Part shown: piece after piece, positions 38,188-47,758 of the stretch
Position numbering within the stretch: position 1 is the stretch's first letter
How the letters are laid out: every line of letters begins with the position of its first letter
Assembly: GCF_001866655.1 (NCBI RefSeq)
Contig: NZ_MLYR01000061.1
Span: forward strand, 1 to 64,000
Length of the DNA: 64,000 nucleotides
Direction: 5' to 3'
Source of the DNA: Bacillus sp. MUM 116
GTDB taxonomy: Bacteria > Bacillota > Bacilli > Bacillales > Cytobacillaceae
Notes under the pieces: generated by a model
Database searches by the model: none
Seen by the model: the letters and a program-made list of their open reading frames with translations, nothing else
What the model was told of the DNA's origin: nothing
Program-made: the position numbers and the translations under genes

Positions 38188-38225
38188 AGTTATCTGTGCG
38201 GGGGGTTACCCTGCACAGATAACTT
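38188..38225 (+). other. Strong hairpin between gcvPB and lipA
   Basis: AGTTATCTGTGC / GCACAGATAACT, a 12-bp perfect stem with an inner GGG/CCC. No T run follows, so it is more likely an mRNA processing or stabilising element than a terminator. Confidence 0.65.
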
Positions 38226-38242
38226 TCAAGTTAAGCAGATTA

Positions 38243-38257
38243 TATGTACCGTACATA
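38243..38257 (+). promoter_or_regulatory. Palindrome abutting the lipA ribosome binding site
   Basis: Perfect inverted repeat TATGTAC-C-GTACATA; the right arm runs directly into the AGGAG of lipA. It could be an operator or a small RNA stem; no regulator is identified. Confidence 0.45.
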
Positions 38258-38269
38258 GGAGTGAATAGG

Positions 38270-39151
38270 ATGGCCACCGAGTATGTCCGTAAACCAGAAT
38301 GGCTTAAGATAAAATTAAATACGAATGAGCAGTATACTGGCTTAAAAACGATGATGCGTGAAAAAAAGCTTCATACAGTTTGTGAAGAAGCAAAATGTCC
38401 GAACATTCATGAATGCTGGGCATCGAGAAAAACGGCAACCTTTATGATTTTAGGAAGTGTATGTACACGTGCCTGCCGATTCTGTGCGGTTCAAACAGGG
38501 CTTCCGACAGAGCTTGATTGGGAAGAGCCGGAACGAGTGGCGGAATCAGTGGAGATGATGGGATTAAAGCATGTCGTGATTACAGCTGTTGCCCGTGACG
38601 ATTTAAAAGATGGAGGAGCCGGGGTTTTTGCAGAAACGGTAAGAGCCGTAAGGAGACGTAACCCATTTTGCAGCATTGAAGTCCTTCCGTCCGATATGAA
38701 TGGTAAATATGAAAATTTAAAAACATTAATGGATGCAAAGCCGGATATTTTAAATCACAATATTGAAACGGTGAAACGTTTATCACCAAAAATTCGTGCC
38801 CGGGCTACATACGAACGTTCCCTTGAGTTTTTGCGGCGCGCAAAAGAAATGAATCCTGCTATTCCAACAAAATCAAGCATTATGATTGGGCTTGGCGAAA
38901 CAAAAGAAGAAATTCTCGAGACGATGGATGATCTTCGCAACAACAATGTGGATATTATGACCATTGGACAATATTTGCAGCCTACTAAACATCATTTAAA
39001 AGTCCAAAAATATTGGAGTCCGCAAGAATTTGAAGAACTAAAAATAATCGCCATGTCAAAAGGTTTTAGTCATTGCGAAGCGGGTCCGCTTGTTCGCTCC
39101 TCCTATCATGCAGATGAACAGGTCAATGCAGCAAAAGTGAATGCGCAATAA
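38270..39151 (+). CDS. lipA: Lipoyl synthase LipA
   Basis: Radical SAM enzyme inserting two sulfurs into octanoyl chains on GcvH. The 293-aa product has the auxiliary-cluster cysteines C38, C43 and C49 ([12 protein letters not shown]) and the radical SAM triad C65, C69 and C72 (CTRACRFC). ATAGGAG lies 8 bases before the ATG at 38270. Its position inside the gcv operon implies co-regulation with its main substrate; B. subtilis lipA is elsewhere, so this may be an additional copy. Confidence 0.95.
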   Translation: MATEYVRKPEWLKIKLNTNEQYTGLKTMMREKKLHTVCEEAKCPNIHECWASRKTATFMILGSVCTRACRFCAVQTGLPTELDWEEPERVAESVEMMGLKHVVITAVARDDLKDGGAGVFAETVRAVRRRNPFCSIEVLPSDMNGKYENLKTLMDAKPDILNHNIETVKRLSPKIRARATYERSLEFLRRAKEMNPAIPTKSSIMIGLGETKEEILETMDDLRNNNVDIMTIGQYLQPTKHHLKVQKYWSPQEFEELKIIAMSKGFSHCEAGPLVRSSYHADEQVNAAKVNAQ

Positions 39152-39188
39152 AGATAAATAGGTGATTAAGAGAAGAGGAGGGGATTCT

Positions 39189-39494
39189 ATGAAGTTAAAA
39201 GTGACAGATGCAGCGATAGAGAAACTTAAAGAGCTAATTGAGACTGAAGGGAAAATTCCTCGGATTGATGCGGATGTAACAGGGGGCTGCGGGATGTCCG
39301 TTAAGTTTTCAATTGTTTTTGATGAACCGCGTCGAAACGATTTATGCATCGAGATGGATGAAATACAAATTCGGCTGGATCGTTTTACTAAACGCTATTT
39401 AGATGAAGAAGCTGAAATTGATTATCTCGACGAACAGGGTTTTCTAGTAGGAGACAGCTTTACCTCAAGTGCTTGTGCAATTGAAATCGGTTAA
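39189..39494 (+). CDS. HesB/IscA-like iron-sulfur protein
   Basis: A 101-aa protein of the A-type carrier (HesB-like, Fe-S biosynthesis) fold: MKLKVTDAAIEKLKELIE, TGGCGMSVKF, SSACAIEIG. Cysteines are C34, C53 and C96. The classical C-terminal Cys-x-Cys pair is reduced to a single Cys, so it is a divergent member. GAGGAGGGG precedes the ATG at 39189. Sitting directly after lipA, it may supply or repair the LipA auxiliary cluster (inference). Confidence 0.8.
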   Translation: MKLKVTDAAIEKLKELIETEGKIPRIDADVTGGCGMSVKFSIVFDEPRRNDLCIEMDEIQIRLDRFTKRYLDEEAEIDYLDEQGFLVGDSFTSSACAIEIG

Positions 39495-39602
39495 TGGGGA
39501 CCTGATTATGATTTAAAATGCAATGAGCACCATCTAATTTTATTACTTATAATCATAGTTTTCCTGTAGGAATTATAGGTATTGTGAATAGGAGAAACGA
39601 AA

Positions 39603-41003
39603 ATGACAAAAGAATATGATATTGTGGTTATCGGAGGCGGGCCAGGAGGCTATGTGGCTGCCATTCGTGCATCTCAATTAGGGTTGAAAGTGGCAGTTGT
39701 TGAAAAAGGAAAAATCGGTGGAACATGCCTTCATGCAGGATGTATCCCAACCAAAGCCTTATTAAGAAGTGCAGAATTATATTCTCAAACAAAAAATGCA
39801 GAGCGATTTGGCGTCATTGCCCCTGAAATTGGACTTGATTTTTCAAAAGTACAAGCCCGGAAAGAAGAAATTCAGGACCGCCTTTTTAAGGGTATCCAAC
39901 ATCTAATGCAAAAAGGAAAAATCGATGTTTATGATGGAAAAGGCAGTATCTTGGAGTCAAGAGATGTTTTAGTTGAATTAAACAATGATGGCGGAGAAAT
40001 CATTGTAAGCCCGAGGAATATTTTAATTGCAACAGGATCCCGGCCAAGAACATTTTATGGCTTGGAGGCAGATGAAAAGTATGTGATGACATCAGATGAA
40101 GCCCTGGAAATGGAAACACTTCCAAATTCTATCATTATTGTTGGCGGTGGTGTGATTGGAATTGAATGGGCATCGATGCTTGTGGACTTCGGTACACAGG
40201 TTACTGTCCTTGAATATGCTGATCGTATTTTACCGACAGAAGATAAAGATGTTTCAAAGGAAATTCAGCGCTTACTAAAGAAAAAAGGCGTAAAAATCGT
40301 CACAGGGGCAAAAGTTCTCCCAGAAACGCTTGAAAAAGGTGATGGTGTTTCGATCAAGGCAGAGCATAAAGGGAAAGAAACGTTATTTTCTGCCGATAAA
40401 CTTTTAGTATCCGTAGGGAGATTGCCAAATACAGAAGGAATTGGGCTTGAAAAAACGGCCATTGAAATGAATGGAATTTTTATTAAAACAAATGATTTCT
40501 ATCAAACAAAAGAACCGAACATATACGCAATTGGTGATGTCATTGGCGGCTTGCAGCTTGCTCATGTTGCCTCACATGAAGGAATCATTGCTGTTGAACA
40601 TATAGCTGGAGAAAGTCCAAATGCACTTGACCCAACTCTCGTTTCAAAATGTGTATACTGCAGTCCTGAGGTAGCAAGTGTTGGACTTACAGAAGATGAA
40701 GCAAAGGAAAAAGGATTTCAGGTAAAAACCGGTAAATTCTCATTTCGTGCAATCGGTAAGGCCCTCGTTTTTGGTGAATCAGACGGATTTGTCAAACTTG
40801 TTGTTGAGGAAGGAACGAATAATCTGTTAGGAGCGCATATGGTGGGTCCTCATGTAACAGATATGATTACCGAGTTTGGTCTTGCCCGTGTGCTAAATGC
40901 AACTGCAATGGATATTGCTCATACAATCCATCCACATCCTACATTAGCCGAAGCAATCGGAGAAGCAGCATTAGCTGTAGATGGAAAGGCAATTCATTCA
41001 TAA
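39603..41003 (+). CDS. lpdA: Dihydrolipoyl dehydrogenase (L protein / E3)
   Basis: FAD enzyme reoxidising dihydrolipoyl-GcvH with NAD+. The 466-aa product has the FAD-binding GGGPGGY, the redox-active pair C42 and C47 (GGTCLHAGCIP), the NAD-binding GGGVIGIEWA and the C-terminal His-Glu region HPHPTLAEAIGEA. Being in this cluster, it appears dedicated to glycine cleavage; other E3 genes are expected elsewhere in the genome. Confidence 0.95.
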   Translation: MTKEYDIVVIGGGPGGYVAAIRASQLGLKVAVVEKGKIGGTCLHAGCIPTKALLRSAELYSQTKNAERFGVIAPEIGLDFSKVQARKEEIQDRLFKGIQHLMQKGKIDVYDGKGSILESRDVLVELNNDGGEIIVSPRNILIATGSRPRTFYGLEADEKYVMTSDEALEMETLPNSIIIVGGGVIGIEWASMLVDFGTQVTVLEYADRILPTEDKDVSKEIQRLLKKKGVKIVTGAKVLPETLEKGDGVSIKAEHKGKETLFSADKLLVSVGRLPNTEGIGLEKTAIEMNGIFIKTNDFYQTKEPNIYAIGDVIGGLQLAHVASHEGIIAVEHIAGESPNALDPTLVSKCVYCSPEVASVGLTEDEAKEKGFQVKTGKFSFRAIGKALVFGESDGFVKLVVEEGTNNLLGAHMVGPHVTDMITEFGLARVLNATAMDIAHTIHPHPTLAEAIGEAALAVDGKAIHS

Positions 41004-41034
41004 TACGATAACTACATAATTCACAGCCAAAAGG

Positions 41035-41916
41035 ATGGTGGGAGAATTGATCACAAAAGTAAAGACAAACCGTGCAGTATTATTAATTTCCTGTCCAGAA
41101 AAGCCAGGTATTATCTCAACCGTAACGAATTTTTTATTAGAACATAAAGCGAACATTGTTCATTTTGATCAACACACAACAGATCCACACTCAGGTGTAT
41201 TTTTTATGCGGATTGAGTTCGAAGTGGAAGAATTAGATTCTTCATTTGAAAAACTTGAACAGGATCTGGATATGATGGGGCGGGATCATGCTTTGGATTG
41301 GCAGTTAAGCACCAATAAAAAAAGAAAGCGAATGGCAATCTTTGTTTCCAAAGCGGACCACTGTCTAACCGAGCTTTTGTGGCGGTGGAAATCAAAGGAA
41401 ATCCCGGTAGACATCTCTATGGTAATCAGTAATCATCCTGATTTAAAAGAGGAAGTGGAGTCGTATGGCCTCCCTTTTTATCATATCCCAATGTCGCACG
41501 AAACCAAAGATGAGGCCGAACAGAAAGCATTAGAACTGTTAAATGGGGAAATAGACTTTATTGTCCTGGCAAGATATATGCAAATACTCTCCCCTAATTT
41601 TATTTCTCATTACCCAAATCAAATCATTAACATCCATCACTCTTTCTTACCGGCATTTGTTGGAGCAAATCCCTATGTGAGAGCGTTTAACAGAGGCGTG
41701 AAGTTAATCGGCGCAACTGCCCATTATGTTACGAATGATCTTGATGAAGGACCAATCATTGAACAGGATGTACAGCGGATTAATCATCGTTTTACGGTTG
41801 AGGATCTTAAGACTGCTGGACGCCATGTGGAAAAAAGGGTTCTTGCCGAAGCGGTTTCCTGGCATGTTGAAGATAAAGTACTTGTTCATGGTAATAAAAC
41901 GATTGTTTTTGCTTGA
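41035..41916 (+). CDS. purU: Formyltetrahydrofolate deformylase PurU
   Basis: Hydrolyses 10-formyl-THF to formate and THF. The 293-aa product has an N-terminal ACT domain (about residues 13-90) and a formyltransferase-like catalytic domain, with INIHHSFLPAF and NDLDEGPIIEQ carrying the Asn, His and Asp of the active site. The exact start is uncertain (ATG 41035, GTG 41038 or TTG 41047). As the last gene of the glycine operon, it would regenerate THF when cleavage overloads the one-carbon pool. Confidence 0.93.
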   Translation: MVGELITKVKTNRAVLLISCPEKPGIISTVTNFLLEHKANIVHFDQHTTDPHSGVFFMRIEFEVEELDSSFEKLEQDLDMMGRDHALDWQLSTNKKRKRMAIFVSKADHCLTELLWRWKSKEIPVDISMVISNHPDLKEEVESYGLPFYHIPMSHETKDEAEQKALELLNGEIDFIVLARYMQILSPNFISHYPNQIINIHHSFLPAFVGANPYVRAFNRGVKLIGATAHYVTNDLDEGPIIEQDVQRINHRFTVEDLKTAGRHVEKRVLAEAVSWHVEDKVLVHGNKTIVFA

Positions 41917-41928
41917 ATAGAAAAACTA

Positions 41929-41962
41929 AAAAGAATAGCGATATCTTTCCGCTATTCTTTTA
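41929..41962. terminator. Bidirectional terminator between purU and ytlD
   Basis: Stem aaaagaatagcg / cgctattctttt between convergent genes. Confidence 0.92.
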
Positions 41963-42752
41963 TTAATTTTTTCTCAATAAAATCAACAATTTGGTACATC
42001 ACCGTTGCTAAAACCGCAACGATCAGCAGTGACAGCATTACTAAGGTAAAATTAAACACTTGGAAACCGTAAATGATTAAATAACCTAAACCTTTCGCCG
42101 AAACAAGGTATTCACCCACAATTACTCCTACCCATGATAAACCGACATTTACTTTTAAAGTTGAGATAATAGTTGGAAAACTTGCCGGCAGAATCGCCTC
42201 TTTAAAGCATTGAAATCGGGTGGCCCCCAATGTTTGCAGGACTTTGATATAGTTCGGATCTACTTCGCGAAAGGATGTATAAATCACAATGGTTGTTACA
42301 ATAACAGATATAATGACTCCCATTGCAATAATTGAAGGATAACCGGGACCTAAAGCCACAATTAAAATTGGACCAAGGGCAACTTTCGGTAATGCGTTTA
42401 AAATAACCAGATAGGGGTCAAGTATTTTTGAAATCATTGGTGACCACCATAATATTGCAGCGATAATCGTACCAAGCAATGTCCCCAGGATAAAACCAAA
42501 CACGGTTTCTGTTAAGGTAACAATCGTATTATCAAGCAGTGATCCATCTTGAAGTTTTTCTAAAAATAACAGCCAAATTTTTGAAGGGGAACTAAAAATG
42601 AGCGGATCAATCCAATGGAGCCTGCTTGCAATTTCCCAACCTATAAAAAATAACAGAAATATTAACAACTGGTAAAATCGCACCCATCTATTTTCAACCC
42701 TTAAGACACGCAGATATTCCTTGTGAAGCTGTTTTACTTTATTAGGATTCAA
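41952..42752 (-). CDS. ytlD: ABC transporter permease YtlD
   Basis: BPD-type permease of the SsuC/TauC/ThiX group (nitrate, sulfonate or thiamine-precursor type importer), 266 aa with about six helices. The EAA loop is seen at [21 protein letters not shown]. The frame extends into ytlC; the TTG at 42752, close behind GGAG in the overlap with the ytlC end, is the likely start. The substrate is unknown. Confidence 0.88.
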   Translation of the reverse strand: MNPNKVKQLHKEYLRVLRVENRWVRFYQLLIFLLFFIGWEIASRLHWIDPLIFSSPSKIWLLFLEKLQDGSLLDNTIVTLTETVFGFILGTLLGTIIAAILWWSPMISKILDPYLVILNALPKVALGPILIVALGPGYPSIIAMGVIISVIVTTIVIYTSFREVDPNYIKVLQTLGATRFQCFKEAILPASFPTIISTLKVNVGLSWVGVIVGEYLVSAKGLGYLIIYGFQVFNFTLVMLSLLIVAVLATVMYQIVDFIEKKLIKE

Positions 42753-43509
42753 GGGACTCCAGCTCCTTCCAAATGGTCTCGAATAAGTTGGGATATAATG
42801 GGTGGTTACGAGCTTCAAAAGGGGATGCGATTCTTAATTCATTAGGCATTTGAAAAGTTTTATGGAGCCGGCCGGGTTTAGAAGAAAACAAAAATATCCG
42901 GTCGCTCATGGCAATGGCTTCTCCGATATCGTGTGTAACAAGGATCGCGGTCTTGTTTAACTCTCTTAATGTACCTGCAACTAAATCCTCTAACTTTAGC
43001 TTAGTTTGATAATCAAGCGCTGAAAAGGGTTCATCCAGCATTAATAGCTTAGGCTCTGTTGCTAAAGTTCTTACAAGGGCAGCACGCTGCCGCATTCCGC
43101 CAGATAATTGTTTTGGCAATTGTTTCTCCACACCATGAAGACCAATCTGATTTAAAAGCTGTAACGTTTTAGACTTTGATTTTTCATTAAGCTGGTCTGA
43201 TAACTTTAGTCCCAATAGGACATTTTCTTCAATTGTTTTCCAAGGAAACAGATAGTCTTGCTGAAGCATATAACCAATTTGATGTATGTTCGTAGATTCA
43301 GGCTTATTTTCAAGCAGTACCTTTCCATGGGTTGGTTTGAGTAAACCGGCAATAATAGACAAAAGGGTTGTTTTTCCACAGCCGCTTGGGCCGAGGAAGG
43401 AGACAAATTCTCCTTCCTCGATTTTTAAAGAAACATCGGAGAGGGCCGTGGTCACGGATTTTTTTGTCAAATAGGTATGATGGATTTCATTAATGGTTAA
43501 GAAACTCAT
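42742..43509 (-). CDS. ytlC: ABC transporter ATP-binding protein YtlC
   Basis: A 255-aa ATPase with Walker [10 protein letters not shown], signature [11 protein letters not shown], Walker [13 protein letters not shown] and switch His in VTHD. It is the SsuB/TauB type. It overlaps ytlD by 11 nt and follows the binding protein gene ytlA by 47 bp. Confidence 0.93.
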   Translation of the reverse strand: MSFLTINEIHHTYLTKKSVTTALSDVSLKIEEGEFVSFLGPSGCGKTTLLSIIAGLLKPTHGKVLLENKPESTNIHQIGYMLQQDYLFPWKTIEENVLLGLKLSDQLNEKSKSKTLQLLNQIGLHGVEKQLPKQLSGGMRQRAALVRTLATEPKLLMLDEPFSALDYQTKLKLEDLVAGTLRELNKTAILVTHDIGEAIAMSDRIFLFSSKPGRLHKTFQMPNELRIASPFEARNHPLYPNLFETIWKELESLES

Positions 43510-43556
43510 CGGACCGCTCCTTCAGTATTTTTTTGAAAATTTGACTTCGGAGACAA

Positions 43557-44570
43557 TTATTTTTTAATCACTTTTTCAGCAATGCTCGTATTGACCAGTG
43601 TTTTGTAATCCACTTGTTTCGGCAGTTCGCCTGCCTCTTTCATAATGGTTTGGAGATTATTCCATTCTTCTTCATCAAGAATCGGGTCTGTCGCAAATGA
43701 GCCTTGATTCTTATACCGATCGACCACCATTTTAATGATTTCAAAGTCAGTATCCTGGAAATACGGTTGTACGGCCTTAGCGATTTCATCTGTACTGTGC
43801 GTTTTTACCCATTGTTGTGCTTTATAAATCGCACTTGTGAATTTTTCAATCGTTGCTTTATGGTCTTTCATATAGCTTTGTTTTGCCATAAAGGAGGTAT
43901 AGGGGACATGACCTGATTCCGTGCCAAAAGAAGCAATGATATGGCCTTTCCCTTCTTTTTCAAAAATACTTGCAGTTGGCTCAAATAATTGGACAAAATC
44001 ACCAGTTCCTGAGGCGAAAGCACTAGAAATATTTGCAAAGTCAATATTTTGAATTAATTTTAAATCCTTGTGCGGATCAATCCCGTGTTTCTTTAAAACA
44101 AATTCGCCAACCATTTGTGGCATACCGCCTTTACGCTGGCCCAAGAAGGTTTTTCCTTTCAGCATATCCCATGAGAAGTTATCGATTTTTTCACGGGAAA
44201 CAAGGAAGGTTCCATCCGTTTGCGTTAATTGAGCGAAGTTAATCACTGGATCGCTGGCGCCTTGGGTGTAAACATAAATCGAAGTTTCCGACCCTACAAG
44301 GGCAATGTCAGTACCACCGGAGAGTAAGGTCGTCATCGTTTTGTCGCCGCCAAAAGTAGTGGTCAGCTTTACATCCAATCCTTCATCCTTGAAAAATCCT
44401 TTTTCCAGTGCAACATATTCGGGGGCATAAAAAATTGAGCGTGTCACTTCCGCTAAGCGAACTTTTTCCAGTTTCTTTGGCTTCGTAGTATTATTATTGC
44501 AGGCAGCAAGTGAGACGATAAGAATAGCAATCGTCAATATGGAGAAACTGAATTTTAACCATTTTTTCAT
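43557..44570 (-). CDS. ytlA: ABC transporter substrate-binding lipoprotein YtlA
   Basis: A 337-aa lipoprotein with a signal peptide and the lipobox LAAC (acylated Cys at about residue 24), then an NMT1/SsuA-like fold (RLAEVTRSIFYAPEYVALEKGFFKDEGLDV). It binds an unidentified small substrate. B. subtilis also has ytlB here; it is absent. No riboswitch precedes the operon. Confidence 0.9.
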   Translation of the reverse strand: MKKWLKFSFSILTIAILIVSLAACNNNTTKPKKLEKVRLAEVTRSIFYAPEYVALEKGFFKDEGLDVKLTTTFGGDKTMTTLLSGGTDIALVGSETSIYVYTQGASDPVINFAQLTQTDGTFLVSREKIDNFSWDMLKGKTFLGQRKGGMPQMVGEFVLKKHGIDPHKDLKLIQNIDFANISSAFASGTGDFVQLFEPTASIFEKEGKGHIIASFGTESGHVPYTSFMAKQSYMKDHKATIEKFTSAIYKAQQWVKTHSTDEIAKAVQPYFQDTDFEIIKMVVDRYKNQGSFATDPILDEEEWNNLQTIMKEAGELPKQVDYKTLVNTSIAEKVIKK

Positions 44571-44695
44571 AATGTACCTCCTAATCTCGGAAAAATCTGG
44601 GCTGGTTTTGCTTACATTATCGTATGAAGTGGAAAAAAATGTGTGAATGCCCAGTTACATATTTTTGAAATAAAAAATGAAGGGAGAGGTACTGA

Positions 44696-45484
44696 ATGGC
44701 GGAAATAGGCAAGATTATAGAGATAAGCCGGTTTCCTTCTCCGAATCCAAATGTGGAGCTGAAGCTGATTACCTACCTTTCAAATGGATTAAAGGTAAAA
44801 GGAATGCTGGCTGAACCAAAATATGAAAAAACAAATGAGGGGTTTTTGTATTTACGCGGCGGGATTAAAAATGTTGGAAGAGTCAGACCGGCACGGATTG
44901 CCCAATTTGCAGCAGAAGGATTTATTGTTTTTGCTCCGTTTTACCGTGGAAATCAAGGCGGTGAGGGCAATGAGGATTTTGCCGGTGAGGACAGGGAGGA
45001 TGCTTTTGCCGCCTTTTTCCTGTTAAAATCTCTTCCACAGGTTAAGCATATTCATATTTTTGGTTTTTCACGAGGAGGGGTGATGGCGCTTTTAACAGGA
45101 ATTCAATTTCCTGAAGCAGCTTCACTGGTTACGTGGGGAGGGGTGAGTGATATGGCCTTGACCTATATGGAGCGTACTGATTTACGGAGGATGATGAAAA
45201 GGGTGATTGGCGGTACTCCTGAAAAATTTCCTGAACGGTATGAGGAAAGGACTCCACTATATCAATTAACGGAGTTAGAAGTGCCTGTTTTAATTATCCA
45301 TGGTGTGAACGACCATAATGTCTCGGTTGAACACGCCTATCGTCTTGAGCGAAGATTAAAAGCATTAAATAAGCAAGTGGAGTCTTGGTATTTCGATTTG
45401 TATACCCACTACTTTCCTCCTGCAAAAAATAGAAAAATTGTCCATGATTTATCGAATTGGATGAAAAATCAAATCAAAAGATGA
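44696..45484 (+). CDS. ytmA: Alpha/beta hydrolase YtmA (S9 peptidase-like)
   Basis: A 262-aa cytoplasmic prolyl-oligopeptidase-family hydrolase. The nucleophile Ser is in GFSRGG, the Asp in HGVNDHNV and the His in YTHYFPP. GGGAGAGG precedes the ATG. Natural substrate unknown. Next to ytmB, as in B. subtilis. Confidence 0.9.
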   Translation: MAEIGKIIEISRFPSPNPNVELKLITYLSNGLKVKGMLAEPKYEKTNEGFLYLRGGIKNVGRVRPARIAQFAAEGFIVFAPFYRGNQGGEGNEDFAGEDREDAFAAFFLLKSLPQVKHIHIFGFSRGGVMALLTGIQFPEAASLVTWGGVSDMALTYMERTDLRRMMKRVIGGTPEKFPERYEERTPLYQLTELEVPVLIIHGVNDHNVSVEHAYRLERRLKALNKQVESWYFDLYTHYFPPAKNRKIVHDLSNWMKNQIKR

Positions 45485-45522
45485 TAGAATGGAAGTAACC
45501 AATAAGCAGAGGAGTGGATCAT

Positions 45523-45765
45523 ATGGGCATGCCTCTAGAGCTAAATACAATGATTGTAACAAAAGGAAATGAAAAACGTGTTGAAGAAAACCTATTTCAT
45601 TTAGTAAAAGAAGGATACAGACTCTATCCAATTGACATTCCTATTGAAGTCCGAAAAACGATTCAAAGTGATTCCAGTGGAACGGCAGTTATTAAGAAAG
45701 TGGAATGGCAGGAGAAAACAACCCAAATTACCTATCAATTAATTTCATTGAATTCGACAAATTGA
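45523..45765 (+). CDS. ytmB: DUF2584 protein YtmB
   Basis: An 80-aa protein of unknown function beginning MGMPLELNTMIVTKG, the DUF2584 family signature. GAGGAG lies 8 bases before the ATG at 45523. Confidence 0.88.
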   Translation: MGMPLELNTMIVTKGNEKRVEENLFHLVKEGYRLYPIDIPIEVRKTIQSDSSGTAVIKKVEWQEKTTQITYQLISLNSTN

Positions 45766-45859
45766 GCAGGGGGCTTATGCAACCTGCTTTTTCAAATGTG
45801 AAAAAACGGTTCGCAGATAAAAGTGGTTTTATCGCAGATGAACCTAAAAGAGGGTTAAA

Positions 45860-45895
45860 AAAAGAGGAGCTCCTATAATTTGAAGCTCCTCTTTT
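45860..45895. terminator. Terminator downstream of pckA
   Basis: Stem aaagaggagct / agctcctcttt between convergent ytmB and pckA. Confidence 0.88.
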
Positions 45896-45901
45896 ACTAT
45901 A

Positions 45902-47485
45902 TTACGCGATTGGACCGCCTTTTTCTTCGATGTTGCCAGGGACATTTGAAAACTTTTTGAAGTTTTGACGGAACTTTTCTGCAAGTTCTTTTGCTTTTTG
46001 CTCATAAGCATGAGCATCAGACCATGTTTTGTTCGGCTGAAGAACCTCGTCCGGAACGCCTGCAATGTGAAGCGGAATATGCAGACCAAAAATTTTGTCC
46101 TGAATGGTTTCAACTTCATTTAATTCGCCTTCAAGAGCTGCCTGAACCATTGCTCTTGTGTAAGAAAGCTTCATTCTGTTGCCCACACCGTATTCTCCGC
46201 CAGTCCAGCCTGTATTAACAAGAAAAACATTTGCACCATGCTCAAGAATTTTCTCACCAAGCATTTCGGCATAACGTTTAGCCGGAAGCGGCAGGAACGG
46301 TGCACCAAAGCAAGTTGAGAAGGTAGCTTGCGGTGAAGTGATTCCACGTTCAGTACCGGCAAGCTTTGAGGTATACCCGCTCAAGAAATGGTACATTGCC
46401 TGCTCCTTCGTTAATTTAGCAATTGGAGGTAAGACACCAAAAGCATCTGCAGTTAAAAATACAATCGTATTTGGATGACCGGCAATGCTTGGGTCAAGAA
46501 TATTATCAATCGCTTGTAGCGGATAAGCTGCACGCGTATTTTCCGTTAATGTGTTATCATCATAATCAGGAATTCTCGATTCAGGGTTAGTAATCACGTT
46601 TTCTAATACCGTTCCAAAGCGAATGGCATCAAAGATTTGCGGTTCTTTTTCACGAGTAAGATTAATGGTCTTTGCATAGCAGCCGCCTTCAATATTAAAG
46701 ACCCCATTTGATGACCAACCATGTTCATCATCACCAATTAATTTGCGATTTGGATCAGCTGATAAAGTTGTTTTACCTGTTCCGGAAAGACCGAAGAATA
46801 AAGCAACATCTCCTTCTTGGCCCACGTTGGCAGAACAGTGCATAGAAAGAAGATTATTTTCAGGCAGTAAGTAATTCATAACGGAGAAAATGGATTTTTT
46901 CATTTCCCCGGCATATTCAGTACCACCGATTAAAACAGTGCGGTGCTCGAAAGAAATAATAATGAAAGTTTCGGATTTTGTTCCGTCAATAGCCGGATTT
47001 GCTTTGAAATTTGGTGCAGAAATCACAGAAAAACCGGCATCATGTGTTAAAAGCTCTTCTGCATTTGGACGAATAAATAATTGATGGGCAAATAGGTTAT
47101 GCCATGCATACTCATTTACCACCTGAATTGGCAATCGGGATTTTTTATCTGCACCTGCAAATCCTTTAAAAACAAAAATTTCTTCTTTTGTTTTTAAATA
47201 ATCAAGTACTTTATTATAAAGGTTAGTGAATGCTTCTTCTGAAATAGACTGATTATTTTCCCAGTCGATTTTATCCTTTGAAGATTCCTCAACCACAATA
47301 AACTTGTCTAGAGGGGAACGCCCTGTATATTTTCCAGTTGCCACACTGATGGCACCCGATGATGTTAAGGTTCCTTCATTACGACTTAAAACTTTCTCCA
47401 CTAATTGCGGTACGGACAATTGGATTTGGATATTTTTTTCCGCTAATAATTGAGTTAATTCATTTGGGATATGAACAGAATTCAT
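45902..47485 (-). CDS. pckA: Phosphoenolpyruvate carboxykinase (ATP)
   Basis: Gluconeogenic conversion of oxaloacetate to PEP. The 527-aa product has the kinase P-loop [11 protein letters not shown], the HCSANVG metal-site block and [10 protein letters not shown]. It is divergent from metK, as in B. subtilis. A CcpN-type operator lies over the probable -10 region (47540-47550), predicting repression on glycolytic carbon. Confidence 0.97.
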   Translation of the reverse strand: MNSVHIPNELTQLLAEKNIQIQLSVPQLVEKVLSRNEGTLTSSGAISVATGKYTGRSPLDKFIVVEESSKDKIDWENNQSISEEAFTNLYNKVLDYLKTKEEIFVFKGFAGADKKSRLPIQVVNEYAWHNLFAHQLFIRPNAEELLTHDAGFSVISAPNFKANPAIDGTKSETFIIISFEHRTVLIGGTEYAGEMKKSIFSVMNYLLPENNLLSMHCSANVGQEGDVALFFGLSGTGKTTLSADPNRKLIGDDEHGWSSNGVFNIEGGCYAKTINLTREKEPQIFDAIRFGTVLENVITNPESRIPDYDDNTLTENTRAAYPLQAIDNILDPSIAGHPNTIVFLTADAFGVLPPIAKLTKEQAMYHFLSGYTSKLAGTERGITSPQATFSTCFGAPFLPLPAKRYAEMLGEKILEHGANVFLVNTGWTGGEYGVGNRMKLSYTRAMVQAALEGELNEVETIQDKIFGLHIPLHIAGVPDEVLQPNKTWSDAHAYEQKAKELAEKFRQNFKKFSNVPGNIEEKGGPIA

Positions 47486-47539
47486 TTGGATGGGACCTTC
47501 CTTTTTATTTTTTTTAGCAACAACTGCATCTTGTTAAAA

Positions 47540-47550
47540 AGTATAACACA
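47540..47550 (-). promoter_or_regulatory. Putative CcpN operator / -10 region of pckA
   Basis: The minus strand reads TGTGTTATACT, a full match to the CcpN consensus TRTGHYATAYW that I recall for B. subtilis pckA and gapB. It includes the -10 candidate TATACT. It lies about 55 bp upstream of the pckA start. Confidence 0.65.
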
Positions 47551-47712
47551 TTTAATTTATTAGTCTATACTAATTCGAAAAATAACTTACATATCATACA
47601 GTATTCATAAATTAATGATTTTAATTAGACAAATTGTACATTTATATTTATTTTTTACAAAAATTGATTTTTTAGCTGATATTATTGAAAGTTTTATTTT
47701 TAAAAAAATTGA

Positions 47713-47742
47713 TTGACATCCTTCGACACAGTAGGTTAAGAT
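47713..47742 (+). promoter_or_regulatory. Putative promoter of metK
   Basis: TTGACA at 47713-47718, an 18-bp spacer and TAAGAT at 47737-47742, directly upstream of the S-box leader. Confidence 0.7.
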
Positions 47743-47758
47743 TTAAAATTGAACGGAT

